15,350 nt of DNA from Comamonadaceae bacterium. Its GTDB lineage: Bacteria > Pseudomonadota > Gammaproteobacteria > Burkholderiales > Burkholderiaceae_C. Positions 1-12,019 of this stretch are shown piece after piece. Position 1 is the stretch's first letter, and each line of letters starts with the position of its first letter. The stretch is taken from contig JAIXYA010000088.1 in NCBI GenBank assembly GCA_027490485.1, positions 1-15,350 of the forward strand, in the 5' to 3' direction. Both the position numbers and the translations under genes were made by a program. The notes under the pieces are model-generated. The model saw nothing but the letters and a program-made list of their open reading frames with translations, ran no database searches and was not told where the DNA came from.

Positions 1-249
1 GCCCACCAAATTCCCCAGCACGATGCCATGTTTATGTCCCAAGCCAGAACGAGGCAATATCAGGGCAGCGTAATTTGGGTCTTTCAAATGGATGGCCATC
101 CCCGTGGGAACCAGCTGCCAAGCGTTGGGCTGCAGGGTAAGCGGCGCATCCAAACAAGCGCGTAAATCCAAACCTGCGCTGCCTGCTGTGGCGTAGCTGG
201 GCAACATGCTGCGCAAACGCTCGTCCATGACCTTCACATCCAACTTCAT
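1..249 (-). CDS. dut: dUTP diphosphatase (dUTPase), 3' part beyond window edge
   Basis: Hydrolyses dUTP to dUMP and pyrophosphate, keeping uracil out of DNA and supplying dUMP for thymidylate synthesis; a cytosolic homotrimer in this family. Only the first 83 residues are inside the window. They begin MKLDVKVMD and carry motif I (AGLDLRA, about residues 25-31) and motif II ([11 protein letters not shown], about residues 67-77), which align almost without gaps to the E. coli enzyme. The remaining motifs lie off the left edge. The ATG at 249-247 overlaps the TGA of coaBC (248-246) as ATGA, so translation is probably coupled and the two genes form one transcript. The coaBC-dut pairing is widespread in proteobacteria. 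The truncation is caused by the window, not by a mutation. Confidence 0.95.
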   Translation of the reverse strand, partial: MKLDVKVMDERLRSMLPSYATAGSAGLDLRACLDAPLTLQPNAWQLVPTGMAIHLKDPNYAALILPRSGLGHKHGIVLGNLVG

Positions 250-1469
250 ACCTGCTCCTTTGTGCTGATGCGGCTGGCGATCTCGGCCATCAGCTGACGC
301 GCCAGTGCCAATTTGGCGGCCCGCGGCAACTCTAAAGTGCCTTGCTCGTCAATCACCAGCAAAGCATTGTCATCTTGGCCAAACGTGGCAGGCCCTAGGT
401 TGCCCACCATCAAAGGGACGCCTTTGCGAACCCGCTTGGCCTGCGCCTGTGCTTGCAAATACTGGGTTTCTGCAGCAAAACCCACGCAATACAAAGCGCC
501 TGCTTGGGCACGGTTGCTTAAGGCAACATCAGCCAAGATGTCGGGGTTTTCAACCCACTCAAAGCTTGGGAGACCGTCTTGCCCCTTCTTGATTTTTTCG
601 CCCGCCACTTGCGCGGGTCGCCAATCGGCCACAGCGGCAGTGGCAATGAAGACATCGGCATGCTCGACCTGCGCCATCACAGCTGCGTGCATCTGTAGCG
701 CTGAACGAACGTCGGTACGCGCCACGCCATAAGGCGTGGTCAAGCTGACAGGACCGGCCACCACATGAACCTCGGCACCTGCCTCATGGGCTGCGCGTGC
801 CAAAGCAAAACCCATTTTCCCGCTAGACAAATTGGTGATACCCCGAACCGGGTCGATGGCCTCAAAGGTAGGTCCTGCGCTGATCAGCACTTTTTTACCC
901 AGCAAAACTTTGGGTTGAAACAAGGCGATCAGCTCGTACAACAATTCATCGGGCTCCAGCATTCGGCCATCGCCCACTTCGCCACAAGCTTGGTCGCCTT
1001 GGCCCACCCCCAAAACATGGGCGCCGTCATGGCGCAGCTGCGCCATATTGCGCTGGGTCGCAGGATGCGCCCACATTTCTTTGTTCATGGCAGGCGCAAG
1101 CAGCAAGGGGACAGTGTCCAAGGATCTGGCTAAGCACATCAGGCTGAGCAAGTCATCGGCGCGGCCATGCAGCAGTTTGGCCATGAAGTCGGCGCTGGCA
1201 GGGGCCACCAGCATGGCATGGGCATGGCGGGTCAGGTTGATGTGCGCCATGTTGTTGGGTTCGCGAGGATCCCATTGCGATACATAAACGGGCTGATTTG
1301 ACAAGGCTTGCATCGTTACTGGGGTCACAAACTGGGCTGCAGCTTCGGTCATAACCACCTGTACTGTCGCCCCTTCTTTCACCAAGGCACGGCACAACTC
1401 TGCGGCTTTGTAGCAAGCGATGCCGCCGCTCAAGCCCAGCACGATATGTTTGTTGGACAGGTCACTCAT
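246..1469 (-). CDS. coaBC: Bifunctional phosphopantothenoylcysteine decarboxylase / phosphopantothenate-cysteine ligase
   Basis: Carries out two consecutive steps of coenzyme A synthesis: CTP-dependent joining of 4'-phosphopantothenate to cysteine (CoaB, C-terminal half), then FMN-dependent decarboxylation to 4'-phosphopantetheine (CoaC, N-terminal half). The start chosen is the ATG giving [21 protein letters not shown]; the open frame continues 63 codons upstream into the pyrG start, but that extension resembles no CoaBC. The protein is 407 aa, the normal family length. Seen: the flavin-domain GGIACYK, catalytic His76 in [14 protein letters not shown] (Asn129), and the flap cysteine in [11 protein letters not shown] (Cys162). 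The ligase half starts near residue 192 with [10 protein letters not shown], and shows NLSSGKMG and KIKK. It is divergent from pyrG and overlaps dut by 4 bases. CTP is the CoaB cosubstrate, which fits a neighbouring pyrG, although that link is inference. Confidence 0.96.
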   Translation of the reverse strand: MSDLSNKHIVLGLSGGIACYKAAELCRALVKEGATVQVVMTEAAAQFVTPVTMQALSNQPVYVSQWDPREPNNMAHINLTRHAHAMLVAPASADFMAKLLHGRADDLLSLMCLARSLDTVPLLLAPAMNKEMWAHPATQRNMAQLRHDGAHVLGVGQGDQACGEVGDGRMLEPDELLYELIALFQPKVLLGKKVLISAGPTFEAIDPVRGITNLSSGKMGFALARAAHEAGAEVHVVAGPVSLTTPYGVARTDVRSALQMHAAVMAQVEHADVFIATAAVADWRPAQVAGEKIKKGQDGLPSFEWVENPDILADVALSNRAQAGALYCVGFAAETQYLQAQAQAKRVRKGVPLMVGNLGPATFGQDDNALLVIDEQGTLELPRAAKLALARQLMAEIASRISTKEQV

Positions 1470-1492
1470 GGGGCGCAATGTAGCAGAGCCCC

Positions 1493-4064
<2,572 letters not shown>

Positions 4065-4107
4065 TTGTGATTAACCCCTTTGGCTTTGAAAGCCTGTTTC
4101 CCCTTGA

Positions 4108-5409
<1,302 letters not shown>

Positions 5410-5430
5410 AACCGACCCGAAGTTGTATCC

Positions 5431-5703
5431 ATGCGTCGTCCTGTTCCCCTCATTCTGCTCACGCTGTTGGTGATTTTCCAGCTGCAGCTGTGGTTTGGGC
5501 GTGGCAGCATTCCCGATGTATGGCGTCTTCGTCAGCAATACCAAACACAGTTAGCGCTTAACACCCAAACCGAGCTAAAGCTTGAGCGTATGCGTGCCGA
5601 GCTGCGCGACTTGCGCGACGGCATGGAGATGGTGGAAGAGCGTGCTCGCTCTGAAATTGGCATGGTCAAACCCAACGAAATCTTTGTCCAAATCGCCAAA
5701 TAA
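5431..5703 (+). CDS. ftsB: Cell division protein FtsB
   Basis: A small bitopic inner-membrane protein that joins FtsL and FtsQ in the divisome and helps activate septal peptidoglycan synthesis. The protein is 90 aa, close to the family norm. It starts MRRPVPLILLTLLVIFQLQLWFG: a short positive N-terminus, then one membrane helix (about residues 5-21). A GRGSIPDVWRL segment and a leucine/charged coiled coil (about residues 29-75) follow, and it ends ARSEIGMVKPNEIFVQIAK. The EIGMVKPNEIF element is typical of FtsB. It lies 21 bases after eno and is probably co-transcribed; eno-ftsB adjacency is common in beta- and gammaproteobacteria. Its stop codon overlaps the likely ribosome site of the next gene. 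Confidence 0.94.
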   Translation: MRRPVPLILLTLLVIFQLQLWFGRGSIPDVWRLRQQYQTQLALNTQTELKLERMRAELRDLRDGMEMVEERARSEIGMVKPNEIFVQIAK

Positions 5704-5705
5704 GG
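5702..5705 (+). promoter_or_regulatory. Ribosome binding site for the 5711 gene
   Basis: AAGG lies inside the end of the ftsB stop codon and the following bases, five bases before GTG at 5711. It supports the GTG as the start of the next gene, coupled to ftsB. Confidence 0.45.
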
Positions 5706-5710
5706 CTAGC

Positions 5711-6181
5711 GTGGACATTGTTTTGCTTGGGCTTTCACCGCATCGCCTGCAACACTTGGCTGCGGCACTTGGGCCACCCTTAAAGCAGTTTGCGCCAAAC
5801 TGGACGCTACACACACCGCATCACTCCCCCCAGAGCGACTCAGCTTGGACACCACCCTCTATGTCTTCACGCATCTTGTTGTGCGTCAATCCTGAGGACG
5901 CCGCCATCGCCCAAGCATGGCGAGCCATCCTGTTGGCGCAGGGTTTATCGTTCCAAGTCATTCACGGTAATGGAGAGGCATTGGTGTCGCAATGCTTGCT
6001 GGCGATATTGCCGCCAGATGGCTTCAGCCCTTCGGGCTTCGCCATGACGACGCAGGCTGCTTCAGCCCTGCAAGGCTTGGCCCGACAGGCCCTGCCCGTG
6101 CGTTGGCAAGGCGTGTGCGAAACCTGCAGCGACCCCGATTGCGAACAGCGGCTTTTTTCGGGCTTATTGCAAGGCCGATGA
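5711..6181 (+). CDS. Hypothetical protein with C-terminal CxxC-x4-C motif
   Basis: A 156-aa protein that I do not recognise. The GTG start gives MDIVLLGLSPHRLQHLAAALG; AAGG five bases upstream and the position just after the ftsB stop support it, although the frame stays open further upstream inside ftsB. An alternative ATG at 5861 would give MSSRILLCVNPED. The central part (RILLCVNPEDAAIAQAWRAILLAQGLSFQVIHG) reads like an alternating strand/helix fold. The C-terminus CETCSDPDCEQRLF has Cys136, Cys139 and Cys144, which could bind a metal or form disulfides. No signal peptide or membrane helix is visible. The last 18 bases overlap the end of hslO on the other strand. Placement after ftsB suggests co-transcription but gives no function. 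Confidence 0.65.
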   Translation: MDIVLLGLSPHRLQHLAAALGPPLKQFAPNWTLHTPHHSPQSDSAWTPPSMSSRILLCVNPEDAAIAQAWRAILLAQGLSFQVIHGNGEALVSQCLLAILPPDGFSPSGFAMTTQAASALQGLARQALPVRWQGVCETCSDPDCEQRLFSGLLQGR

Positions 6182-7153
6182 GCCCGGGGGTTGAATTGTC
6201 GTCTGCTGGGCAAACAATTGGGCTGCATCTACCGCGTCGTAGCGGTATTGCTGGCCACAAAAATCGCATCCGACCTCTATCAAAGGGCGTTCTGCCAAGA
6301 TACTTTTAGCCTCTTCTTGACCCAAGCCGAGCAGCATATTGCTGACACGGTCGCGGTTGCAAGAACAAGAAAACCGTGGCGCCTCATCTGCCAATGCCGG
6401 CTCAAAGCGGCGAATGGTTTCTTGCCAAAACAAGCGGTGCAGGATTTTGTCAGTGGATAAGGTCAGCAATTCTTCGCTGGTGAGGCTTTGCGCCAAGATG
6501 GCTATACGGTTGAAATCTTCATTGCGACCAATCTCAGCTTCATCCGCCATGCTTTCTTTGCCTGCCAAATTGCCTGCGCCATGCATGGGCAAACGCTGAA
6601 TCAACAAACCAGCCGCGATGTCGTCATTGGCAGCCAAGACCAAGGTGGTGTCCAGTTGCTCGCTTTGCAACATGTAATGCGCTAACACATCGCTAAAGCG
6701 GCTCAAGGGTTCGCGCTGGTCGTCGTACAAAGGCACCACGCCTTGGTAAGGCTGCTGACCGGGGCGGCGACCCAAAGGGTCTAGGGTGATGGCGCAGCGC
6801 CCCAGGTTGCGCTGGTTGGCCATGTCAGCCAGTCCCATGCCCTCAGTGACCTCACCGATGGTTTTGGCCGTGGAGCGAAAGCGCATATCGGATTGAACCT
6901 CAACCACCGCCAGCTTCAAAGGACCTTCGCCCATCATCTGCAAGACCAAAGCGCCGTTGAATTTGATGTTGGCTTGCATTAGCACGGCAGCAGCCGTCAT
7001 CTCGCCTAACAAGGCTCTCACGGCAGGCGGGTAAGCACCGGTTTCCCCATTGGCCGCACGCTTGGCCAACACGGTTTGCCAACTGTCGGTCAATCGCACC
7101 AACACCCCACGAACCGGCAACCCTTCAAACAAAAATTTATGCAATTCACTCAT
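6164..7153 (-). CDS. hslO: Hsp33 redox-regulated molecular chaperone
   Basis: A cytosolic holdase chaperone that is inactive when reduced with Zn bound, and is switched on by oxidation of its C-terminal cysteines plus unfolding, protecting proteins from oxidants such as HOCl. The protein is 329 aa, somewhat longer than E. coli Hsp33 (292) because of loops and a C-terminal tail. The N-terminal core contains [10 protein letters not shown]-type and [11 protein letters not shown] segments. The redox switch has Cys263-x-Cys265 (FSCSC), thirty residues, then Cys296-xx-Cys299 ([11 protein letters not shown]), which fits the family pattern. The ATG at 7153-7151 overlaps the TGA of the upstream hexapeptide gene (ATGA), so translation is coupled. 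The 3' end overlaps the convergent 5711 gene by 18 bases. Confidence 0.95.
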   Translation of the reverse strand: MSELHKFLFEGLPVRGVLVRLTDSWQTVLAKRAANGETGAYPPAVRALLGEMTAAAVLMQANIKFNGALVLQMMGEGPLKLAVVEVQSDMRFRSTAKTIGEVTEGMGLADMANQRNLGRCAITLDPLGRRPGQQPYQGVVPLYDDQREPLSRFSDVLAHYMLQSEQLDTTLVLAANDDIAAGLLIQRLPMHGAGNLAGKESMADEAEIGRNEDFNRIAILAQSLTSEELLTLSTDKILHRLFWQETIRRFEPALADEAPRFSCSCNRDRVSNMLLGLGQEEAKSILAERPLIEVGCDFCGQQYRYDAVDAAQLFAQQTTIQPPGSSALQ

Positions 7154-7674
7154 GCGATTTTTTTCAAGCCATTTTTGAAACGCGTTGCGTTTTGGGTGTA
7201 ATGCTTGGCACTCATACGCAAACCTTCAATTTGTTCAGGCGTGAGTTCTCGCACCACTTTGGCGGGGGTGCCCATGATCAGGCTGCCATCGGGAAACGAT
7301 TTGCCCTCGGTGACCACCGAGCCAGCACCCACCACGCAATGGCGGCCAATGCGAGCGCCATTCAACACCACAGCTGCAATGCCAATCAGACTCTCATCGC
7401 CTATGGTGCAACCATGCAGCATGACTTGGTGACCTACAGTGACGTTTTTGCCCACCACCACGGGCAAGCCGTTGTCGGCATGGATGACGGCCAAATCTTG
7501 CACATTGCTGCCCTCGCCAATATGGATGGTCTCGGTGTCGCCACGCAACACAGCGCCAAACCACACGCTGGTGTTGGCCTCCAAGGTGATGGCCCCCATC
7601 ACTTGGGCAGAGTCGGCCACCCAAGCGCTGGGATCAATCTGGGGGGTGTGGTCGTCGAGTTGGTAAATAGCCAT
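7150..7674 (-). CDS. Gamma carbonic anhydrase family (YrdA/PaaY-like) hexapeptide protein
   Basis: A left-handed beta-helix trimer of the gamma-class carbonic anhydrase family; proven substrates vary and many members are annotated only by fold. The protein is 174 aa from the ATG giving [24 protein letters not shown], the usual N-terminus; an in-frame ATG 15 bases upstream (7689) adds MNGKP and cannot be excluded. Hexapeptide repeats run through [32 protein letters not shown] and [20 protein letters not shown]. His65, His82 and His87 match the Zn-ligand spacing of the family. A C-terminal helix (residues 146-172) follows. It forms a two-gene unit with hslO (ATGA overlap) and diverges from the DUF455 gene. 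Confidence 0.88.
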   Translation of the reverse strand: MAIYQLDDHTPQIDPSAWVADSAQVMGAITLEANTSVWFGAVLRGDTETIHIGEGSNVQDLAVIHADNGLPVVVGKNVTVGHQVMLHGCTIGDESLIGIAAVVLNGARIGRHCVVGAGSVVTEGKSFPDGSLIMGTPAKVVRELTPEQIEGLRMSAKHYTQNATRFKNGLKKIA

Positions 7675-7697
7675 GGGTTTGCCGTTCATTGAGGTTT

Positions 7698-7709
7698 CTA
7701 CAATTGTAG
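7698..7709. promoter_or_regulatory. Perfect 12-bp palindrome with back-to-back TACAAT elements
   Basis: CTACAATTGTAG reads the same on both strands and lies in the short gap between the divergent gamma-CA and DUF455 genes. Each strand therefore carries a TACAAT, a 5/6 match to the -10 consensus. The plus-strand copy ends eight bases before the DUF455 ATG, which would make that mRNA nearly leaderless. It could instead be an operator. No clear -35 hexamer is visible on either side. Confidence 0.4.
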
Positions 7710-7711
7710 GG

Positions 7712-8536
7712 ATGGAATTGCGAGAAGCCGCCTATCGGGCATTGTGTGAAACCCAAGCCACTGACAAAGTACAGGCGGTGCAACAGCTTTGGCTGGAGCG
7801 GGAGCGTCTTTCTTTGGATGTTCAAGCCACGCTGCAAGACCCGCAACACAAGGCTCCGGGCAGGCCAGCAAAACCCTTGCTTGAAAACCCCCAACATGTG
7901 CCGCAGCGCTCTGTCCACACCGACAAAGGTTTGGCAGCCTTGGTGCATTCGGTGTGCCATATTGAATTCAATGCCATCAATTTGGCGCTGGACGCGGTGT
8001 GGCGCTTCGAAGGCTTACCCCCAGCGTACTACCAAGACTGGCTGCGCGTAGCGTATGAAGAATCCACCCACTTTGAATTACTGCAAACCTTGTTGGGTGA
8101 CATGGGCCATGCTTATGGCGACTTTGCCGCCCACGATGGTTTATGGTCTATGTGCGAAAAAACCGCTGACGATGTGCTGGCCCGCATGGCTTTGGTCCCT
8201 CGCACCTTGGAAGCCCGAGGGTTGGACGCCACGCCCCTGATTCAAGCCAAATTATTGCTGTCTGCATCACCCCACGCGAAAGCGTTTCAGCCAGTGCTTG
8301 AGACGATATTGCGCGACGAGGTAGGCCATGTGGCGATTGGCAACCACTGGTTCAGGCACCTATGCGCCGAGCAAGGCTTGGACCCACTGACGCACTACCC
8401 CTTGCTGGTACAGCGCCATGCAGCCCCCCGCTTAAAGCCGCCCTTCAATACGCCTGCCCGCTTGGCAGCTGGGTTTACCCAAGAAGAAATTGATTGGTTG
8501 ATGGCGCAACGCGTCACAGATACCACCCACACCTAA
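7712..8536 (+). CDS. DUF455 family ferritin-like protein
   Basis: A 274-aa protein of the DUF455 ferritin-like family, related in fold to di-iron proteins such as MiaE; the reaction is not established. Seen: Glu85 in [20 protein letters not shown], Glu117-xx-His120 in [11 protein letters not shown], and Glu203-xx-His206 in [15 protein letters not shown]. Together these form the four-helix carboxylate/histidine pattern of a di-iron site. The N-terminal 60 residues ([13 protein letters not shown], then [21 protein letters not shown]) are typical of the family. The ATG at 7712 gives [14 protein letters not shown]; there is no Shine-Dalgarno, and a -10-like TACAAT sits just upstream. It diverges from the gamma-CA gene, and its TAA overlaps the stop codon of the convergent xerD by three bases. 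Confidence 0.9.
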   Translation: MELREAAYRALCETQATDKVQAVQQLWLERERLSLDVQATLQDPQHKAPGRPAKPLLENPQHVPQRSVHTDKGLAALVHSVCHIEFNAINLALDAVWRFEGLPPAYYQDWLRVAYEESTHFELLQTLLGDMGHAYGDFAAHDGLWSMCEKTADDVLARMALVPRTLEARGLDATPLIQAKLLLSASPHAKAFQPVLETILRDEVGHVAIGNHWFRHLCAEQGLDPLTHYPLLVQRHAAPRLKPPFNTPARLAAGFTQEEIDWLMAQRVTDTTHT

Positions 8537-9441
8537 CCACGCGGATGGTGATGTGCGTGAAGCGCTTTGAGGCGCTCTCTGGCCACATGGGTGTAGATGG
8601 TGGTGGTGGAAATATCCGAATGCCCCAAAAGCATTTGCACTGCACGTAAATCTGCGCCGTGGTTGAGCAAATGCGTGGCAAAGGCATGGCGCAAGGTGTG
8701 GGGCGACAGCTGCACATGGACATCTGCCAAAAGCGCGTATTTTTTGATCAGCTTCCAAAACATCACCCGCGACATGGCCGCACCTTGCTGGGTCACAAAC
8801 ACGGCGGGCGAATGTTGTTTGCCCAGCAACACAGGGCGAGCTTGGCTTAAATACTGCTGCAAGCTGTCCGCCGCCTCTTCGCCAAAAGGCACCAATCGCT
8901 CTTTGTTGCCTTTGCCGGTGATGCGCAGCACGCCTTCGCGCAGATTCAACGACAGCATGGGCAGGCCAACCAACTCACTCACTCGTAAGCCGCTTGCATA
9001 GAGCAGCTCCAGCATGGCGCGGTCGCGCAAGCCCAAAGGGGTTTCGGTGTTGGGTGCGGCCAGCAGCGCTTCGACCTGTGCTTCACTCAAAGTTTTGGGC
9101 AAACGCGGCGCTTGCCGTGCCGTCAACAGCTTCAAGGTAGGGTCGGTGGTAAGGTGTTTTTCGCGCAAAGCCCATTGGTAAAACCGCCGTAACACCGTCA
9201 AGCGGCGGTTGGCAGTGCTGGCACGGGTTTGGTCAAAGCGGTCTGCGAAATACGCTTGCACATCGTTTTCACCCGCACTGTCAAGATGCAAGTCTTGGGC
9301 CGCTAGCCACTGCGAAAACCCTTGCATATCGCGTCTGTACGCGGCCAAGGTATTGGGCGACAAACCATCCTCCAGCCACAAGGCTTCGATAAACGCATCC
9401 ACCAAAGGGTGCTGCTCAGTCGAGCTTGAGCTTTTGCGCAT
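8533..9441 (-). CDS. xerD: Site-specific tyrosine recombinase XerD
   Basis: With XerC and FtsK it resolves chromosome dimers at dif during division. From the ATG at 9441 the protein is 302 aa (E. coli XerD, 298). The N-terminal SAM-like DNA-binding domain runs from FIEALWLEDGLSPNTLAAYRRD to about residue 105. The catalytic domain has Arg153 (GLRVSELVGL), Lys177 (GKGNKERLVPF), His248 and Arg251 (SPHTLRHAFATHLL), His274 (LLGHSDISTTTIYTHV) and nucleophile Tyr283: the full set. The order and positions match XerD more closely than XerC. AAGGTGG shortly before this ATG supports the start; an ATG at 9465 is also in frame. The gene begins inside the end of the upstream tctC gene, and it ends in TAG overlapping the DUF455 stop by three bases. 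Confidence 0.93.
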   Translation of the reverse strand: MRKSSSSTEQHPLVDAFIEALWLEDGLSPNTLAAYRRDMQGFSQWLAAQDLHLDSAGENDVQAYFADRFDQTRASTANRRLTVLRRFYQWALREKHLTTDPTLKLLTARQAPRLPKTLSEAQVEALLAAPNTETPLGLRDRAMLELLYASGLRVSELVGLPMLSLNLREGVLRITGKGNKERLVPFGEEAADSLQQYLSQARPVLLGKQHSPAVFVTQQGAAMSRVMFWKLIKKYALLADVHVQLSPHTLRHAFATHLLNHGADLRAVQMLLGHSDISTTTIYTHVARERLKALHAHHHPRG

Positions 9442-10378
9442 CGACCACCTTTTTGTACACCTCAAACTCGGCTTTCAGCTGCTGGGCAAATTGCTCTGGC
9501 GTATTGCCAATCACCTTGGACCCTGTGGCCTCAATGCGCTTGACCACCGCGGGGTCTTGCAAGACTTTCAGCAACGCGGCGTTGAGCTTTTGTACCAGGT
9601 CTTTGGGCATGCCCTTGGGGCCATAAATGCCGTAAAAAGCTGGCCTATTGACGGGCTCCAAGCCCAGTTCTTTGAACGTGGGAATGTTAGGTAGATCGGC
9701 GACTCGCTCGGGCACAGCCACGGCCATGGCGATGAGTCGCTTGTCTTTGATGTGCGGCAAGGCCGAAGGCAGGTTGTCAAAAATGACCATCACCTGCCCC
9801 CCTACAGTGTCGCGCAACGCGGGGCCGCCACCGCTGTAGGGGATATGCACAAGAAAGGTTTGGGTCAGGTTTTTGAACAACTCCATCTGCAAATGCCCAA
9901 TGCCACCCGTGCCAGATGATGCATAGTCGTACTGGCCGGGTTTGCGGCGCAACTCAGCCAAGAATCCTGCAAAGTCTTTGGCTGGGAAAGCGGGGTTGAC
10001 TGCCAACACATTGGGCGTGGCCGCCATATTGGTGATGGGTGAAAAATCTTTCAAGGAATAAGGAACTTTGGGGTTGATGGCTGGGTTGGTCGCGTTGCTG
10101 GACGCGGTGGCAAGCCCCAAGGTGTAGCCGTCCGGCACGGCTCGGGCGACCTCTGCCGCACCATTGACACCACCCCCACCCGCTTTGTTGTCCACCACCA
10201 CGGTTTGCCCGAGCAATTTGCCCAAGGGTTCGGCGACGATGCGAGCCATCAAATCAGTGGTGCCGCCTGCCGCAAACGGCACAACCAAGCGAATGGGTTT
10301 GCTAGGGTAGTTTTGCGCCCTCGCCTGCGAGCTGAGCAAGCCACACAGCAACATCAAGAGAAGACAGGCTTTTTTCAT
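9416..10378 (-). CDS. Bug-family (TctC-type) periplasmic solute-binding protein
   Basis: A periplasmic binding protein of the Bug/TctC family, the receptor of tripartite tricarboxylate transporters; ligands are usually small carboxylates, but this one cannot be assigned. The protein is 320 aa. It has a signal peptide [21 protein letters not shown] cut before QNYPSKPIRL, then VVPFAAGGTTDLMARIVAEPL with the Asp typical of Bug carboxylate sites. VVDNKAGGGGVNGAAEVARAVPDGYTLGLAT, YSLKDFSPITNMA and GHLQMELFKNLT follow, all standard family blocks. No TctA or TctB membrane partner is in view, so it is an orphan receptor, common in Burkholderiales. It overlaps murB by ATGA upstream and the start of xerD by 26 bases downstream, so it appears to be in their transcript. 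Confidence 0.93.
   Translation of the reverse strand: MKKACLLLMLLCGLLSSQARAQNYPSKPIRLVVPFAAGGTTDLMARIVAEPLGKLLGQTVVVDNKAGGGGVNGAAEVARAVPDGYTLGLATASSNATNPAINPKVPYSLKDFSPITNMAATPNVLAVNPAFPAKDFAGFLAELRRKPGQYDYASSGTGGIGHLQMELFKNLTQTFLVHIPYSGGGPALRDTVGGQVMVIFDNLPSALPHIKDKRLIAMAVAVPERVADLPNIPTFKELGLEPVNRPAFYGIYGPKGMPKDLVQKLNAALLKVLQDPAVVKRIEATGSKVIGNTPEQFAQQLKAEFEVYKKVVDAQKLKLD
9445..9453 (-). promoter_or_regulatory. Ribosome binding site deciding the xerD start
   Basis: On the minus strand an AAAGGTGG-type Shine-Dalgarno lies within about ten bases upstream of the ATG at 9441-9439. It favours this ATG over the in-frame ATG at 9465. The site lies within the coding end of tctC. Confidence 0.5.
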
Positions 10379-11424
10379 ACCACCACAGGCTCATGTTCAA
10401 GGCGTATGCCAAAGCGTTCGTACACACTGGTTTGTATCGCTTGCGCCAAGGTCACCACCTCACCACCGGTGCAGGGTTGGCTCAAGCCTCCCTTGTTGAC
10501 GATCACCAAAGCTTGTTTTTCATAGACCGCCGCATTGCCCACCGATTTCCCGCGCCAGCCGCAGGCGTCGATCAACCAAGCGGCTGCCAACTTGAAGCGG
10601 CCATCGGCCAATTGGTAATGCACCAAGCGCGGCTCACGAGCAATGATGTCTTGGCATTGCTCTGCCGTGACCGTGGGGTTTTTGAAGAAACTGCCTGCAT
10701 TGCCAATCACCGCAGGGTCTGGCAACTTGGCGCGGCGTATCTCGCAGACCCAGTCGAACACCTGCTGCGCGGTGGGTTGGACAATGCCTTTTTGGGCCTG
10801 CTTTTTTTCCAAATCGGCGTAGCTGATCTCGGCCTTCCATTTTTTGGGTAAGCGAAACCGCACTTGGGTGATGAGGGCTCGGCCCAACAACCCCAAATCA
10901 CGGCTGTCAGCAGCGGCGTGTTTGAACACCGAGTCTCGGTAGCCAAAAGCGCACTGCGCTGCATCCAAGGTGAAATGTTGGCCGGTCAGCAAATCCACCG
11001 CATCCAAGGACTCAAAACGGTCTTGCAACTCCACCCCATAAGCGCCGATGTTTTGCACCGGCGAGGCACCCACCATGCCAGGAATCAGGGCCAAGTTTTC
11101 CAAGCCAGGCCAGCCTTGCTCTAAGGTCCAAGCCACAAAGTCGTGCCAGTCTTCGCCCGCAGCGGCTTGAATGACCCAGGCTTTGTCGTCTTCAGACACC
11201 AGCTGCTTGCCCATCAATTCGACCTTGATGACCAAGCGCTTGATGTCGCCCGTGATGACGATGTTGCTGCCGCCGCCCAAGACGAAATGTGGTTCTAGGC
11301 GCAAGGGATCGGCGAGCAATGCTTGGACATCGTCCATGGTGCGCAGGCGCAGCAAGCGTTCGGCGCGGGCAGCGATGCCAAAGCTGTTGTGCGGCTGCAG
11401 GGGGACGTTGGTCTCGATAATCAT
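10375..11424 (-). CDS. murB: UDP-N-acetylenolpyruvoylglucosamine reductase
   Basis: An FAD enzyme that uses NADPH to reduce UDP-GlcNAc-enolpyruvate to UDP-MurNAc, the second committed step of peptidoglycan precursor synthesis in the cytosol. The protein is 349 aa, the E. coli-like (type I) length. The FAD domain shows [23 protein letters not shown] (residues 48-57) and [18 protein letters not shown]. The catalytic residues are Arg163 (GYRDSVF), Ser245 ([10 protein letters not shown]) and Glu345 (RLEHEP), as in E. coli Arg159, Ser229 and Glu325. A lysine-rich loop near residues 205-218 is somewhat longer than in E. coli. The start overlaps no gene; yajQ diverges 39 bases away. The TGA overlaps the ATG of tctC. 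Confidence 0.96.
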   Translation of the reverse strand: MIIETNVPLQPHNSFGIAARAERLLRLRTMDDVQALLADPLRLEPHFVLGGGSNIVITGDIKRLVIKVELMGKQLVSEDDKAWVIQAAAGEDWHDFVAWTLEQGWPGLENLALIPGMVGASPVQNIGAYGVELQDRFESLDAVDLLTGQHFTLDAAQCAFGYRDSVFKHAAADSRDLGLLGRALITQVRFRLPKKWKAEISYADLEKKQAQKGIVQPTAQQVFDWVCEIRRAKLPDPAVIGNAGSFFKNPTVTAEQCQDIIAREPRLVHYQLADGRFKLAAAWLIDACGWRGKSVGNAAVYEKQALVIVNKGGLSQPCTGGEVVTLAQAIQTSVYERFGIRLEHEPVVV

Positions 11425-11463
11425 GTGAGAATTGTCGCACCGAGAACTCCTGAAGTAAGTCCC

Positions 11464-11949
11464 ATGCCCTCTTTTGATACTGTTTGCGAAGCCGACCTGG
11501 TGGAAGTGAAAAATGCCGTCGACAACACCGCCAAAGAAATTGGCACACGTTTCGATTTCAAAGGCACGTCTGCAGCCATCGAACTCAAAGAAAAAGACAT
11601 CACCCTGATTGGTGACAGTGACTTTCAGTTACAGCAAATCGACGACATCTTGCGCAACAAATTGGCCAAGCGAAATGTGGATGTGCGTTTTCTTGACAAG
11701 GAAGATGTGCAAAAAATGGGCGGCGACAAGGTCAAGCAAGTGGTCAAAGTGCGCAACGGCATCGCCAGCGAAGACGCTAAAAAGATTCAGCGCATCATCA
11801 AAGACAGCAAGCTCAAAGTGCAGGCCGCCATCCAAGGCGAATCGGTACGGGTGACCGGCGCCAAGCGTGACGACTTGCAAGCCGCCATGGCTTTGATCCG
11901 CAAAGATATTCCCGATCTGCCGCTCAGCTTCGATAACTTCCGCGATTAA
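11464..11949 (+). CDS. yajQ: YajQ family nucleotide-binding protein (UPF0234)
   Basis: A small cytosolic protein with two ferredoxin-like subdomains. Family members bind nucleotides, and a Xanthomonas relative binds cyclic di-GMP and acts with a transcription factor; that role is not shown here. The protein is 161 aa, the normal length, and spans the whole family: [39 protein letters not shown]-type strand [75 protein letters not shown], and the C-terminal [11 protein letters not shown]. The ATG gives the canonical MPSFD start. It diverges from murB, and a REP-like region begins just three bases after its TAA. Confidence 0.95.
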   Translation: MPSFDTVCEADLVEVKNAVDNTAKEIGTRFDFKGTSAAIELKEKDITLIGDSDFQLQQIDDILRNKLAKRNVDVRFLDKEDVQKMGGDKVKQVVKVRNGIASEDAKKIQRIIKDSKLKVQAAIQGESVRVTGAKRDDLQAAMALIRKDIPDLPLSFDNFRD

Positions 11950-11952
11950 TTC

Positions 11953-11984
11953 CGTCATTGCGAGGCCATAGGCCGAAGCAATCT
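11953..11984. repeat. REP-like palindromic unit, copy 1
   Basis: Begins CGTCATTGCGAG and ends GAAGCAATCT, with a small GGCC-ATA-GGCC palindrome (11964-11974) in the middle. CATTGC/GCAATC-type ends make it foldable. It starts three bases after the yajQ stop codon. Units of the form CGTCATTGCGAG...GAAGCAATC recur as dispersed intergenic repeats in many proteobacterial genomes, so I read this as one such unit. Confidence 0.7.
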
Positions 11985-11986
11985 CC

Positions 11987-12019
11987 CGTCATTGCGAGGA
12001 GCACAGCGACGAAGCAATC
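11987..12019. repeat. REP-like palindromic unit, copy 2
   Basis: A second unit beginning CGTCATTGCGAG and ending GAAGCAATC, in direct orientation and 34 bases after copy 1. The two share their outer arms (12/12 at the left end) but differ in the loop, here GAGCACAGCGAC. It also pairs as the left arm of a larger inverted repeat with the sequence at 12122-12133. Confidence 0.7.

Noticed and set aside
4082-4094. GGCTTTGAAAGCC inverted repeat between kdsA and eno as a terminator
   Set aside because: The usable stem is only about four pairs and no U-run follows directly, so it is too weak to call.
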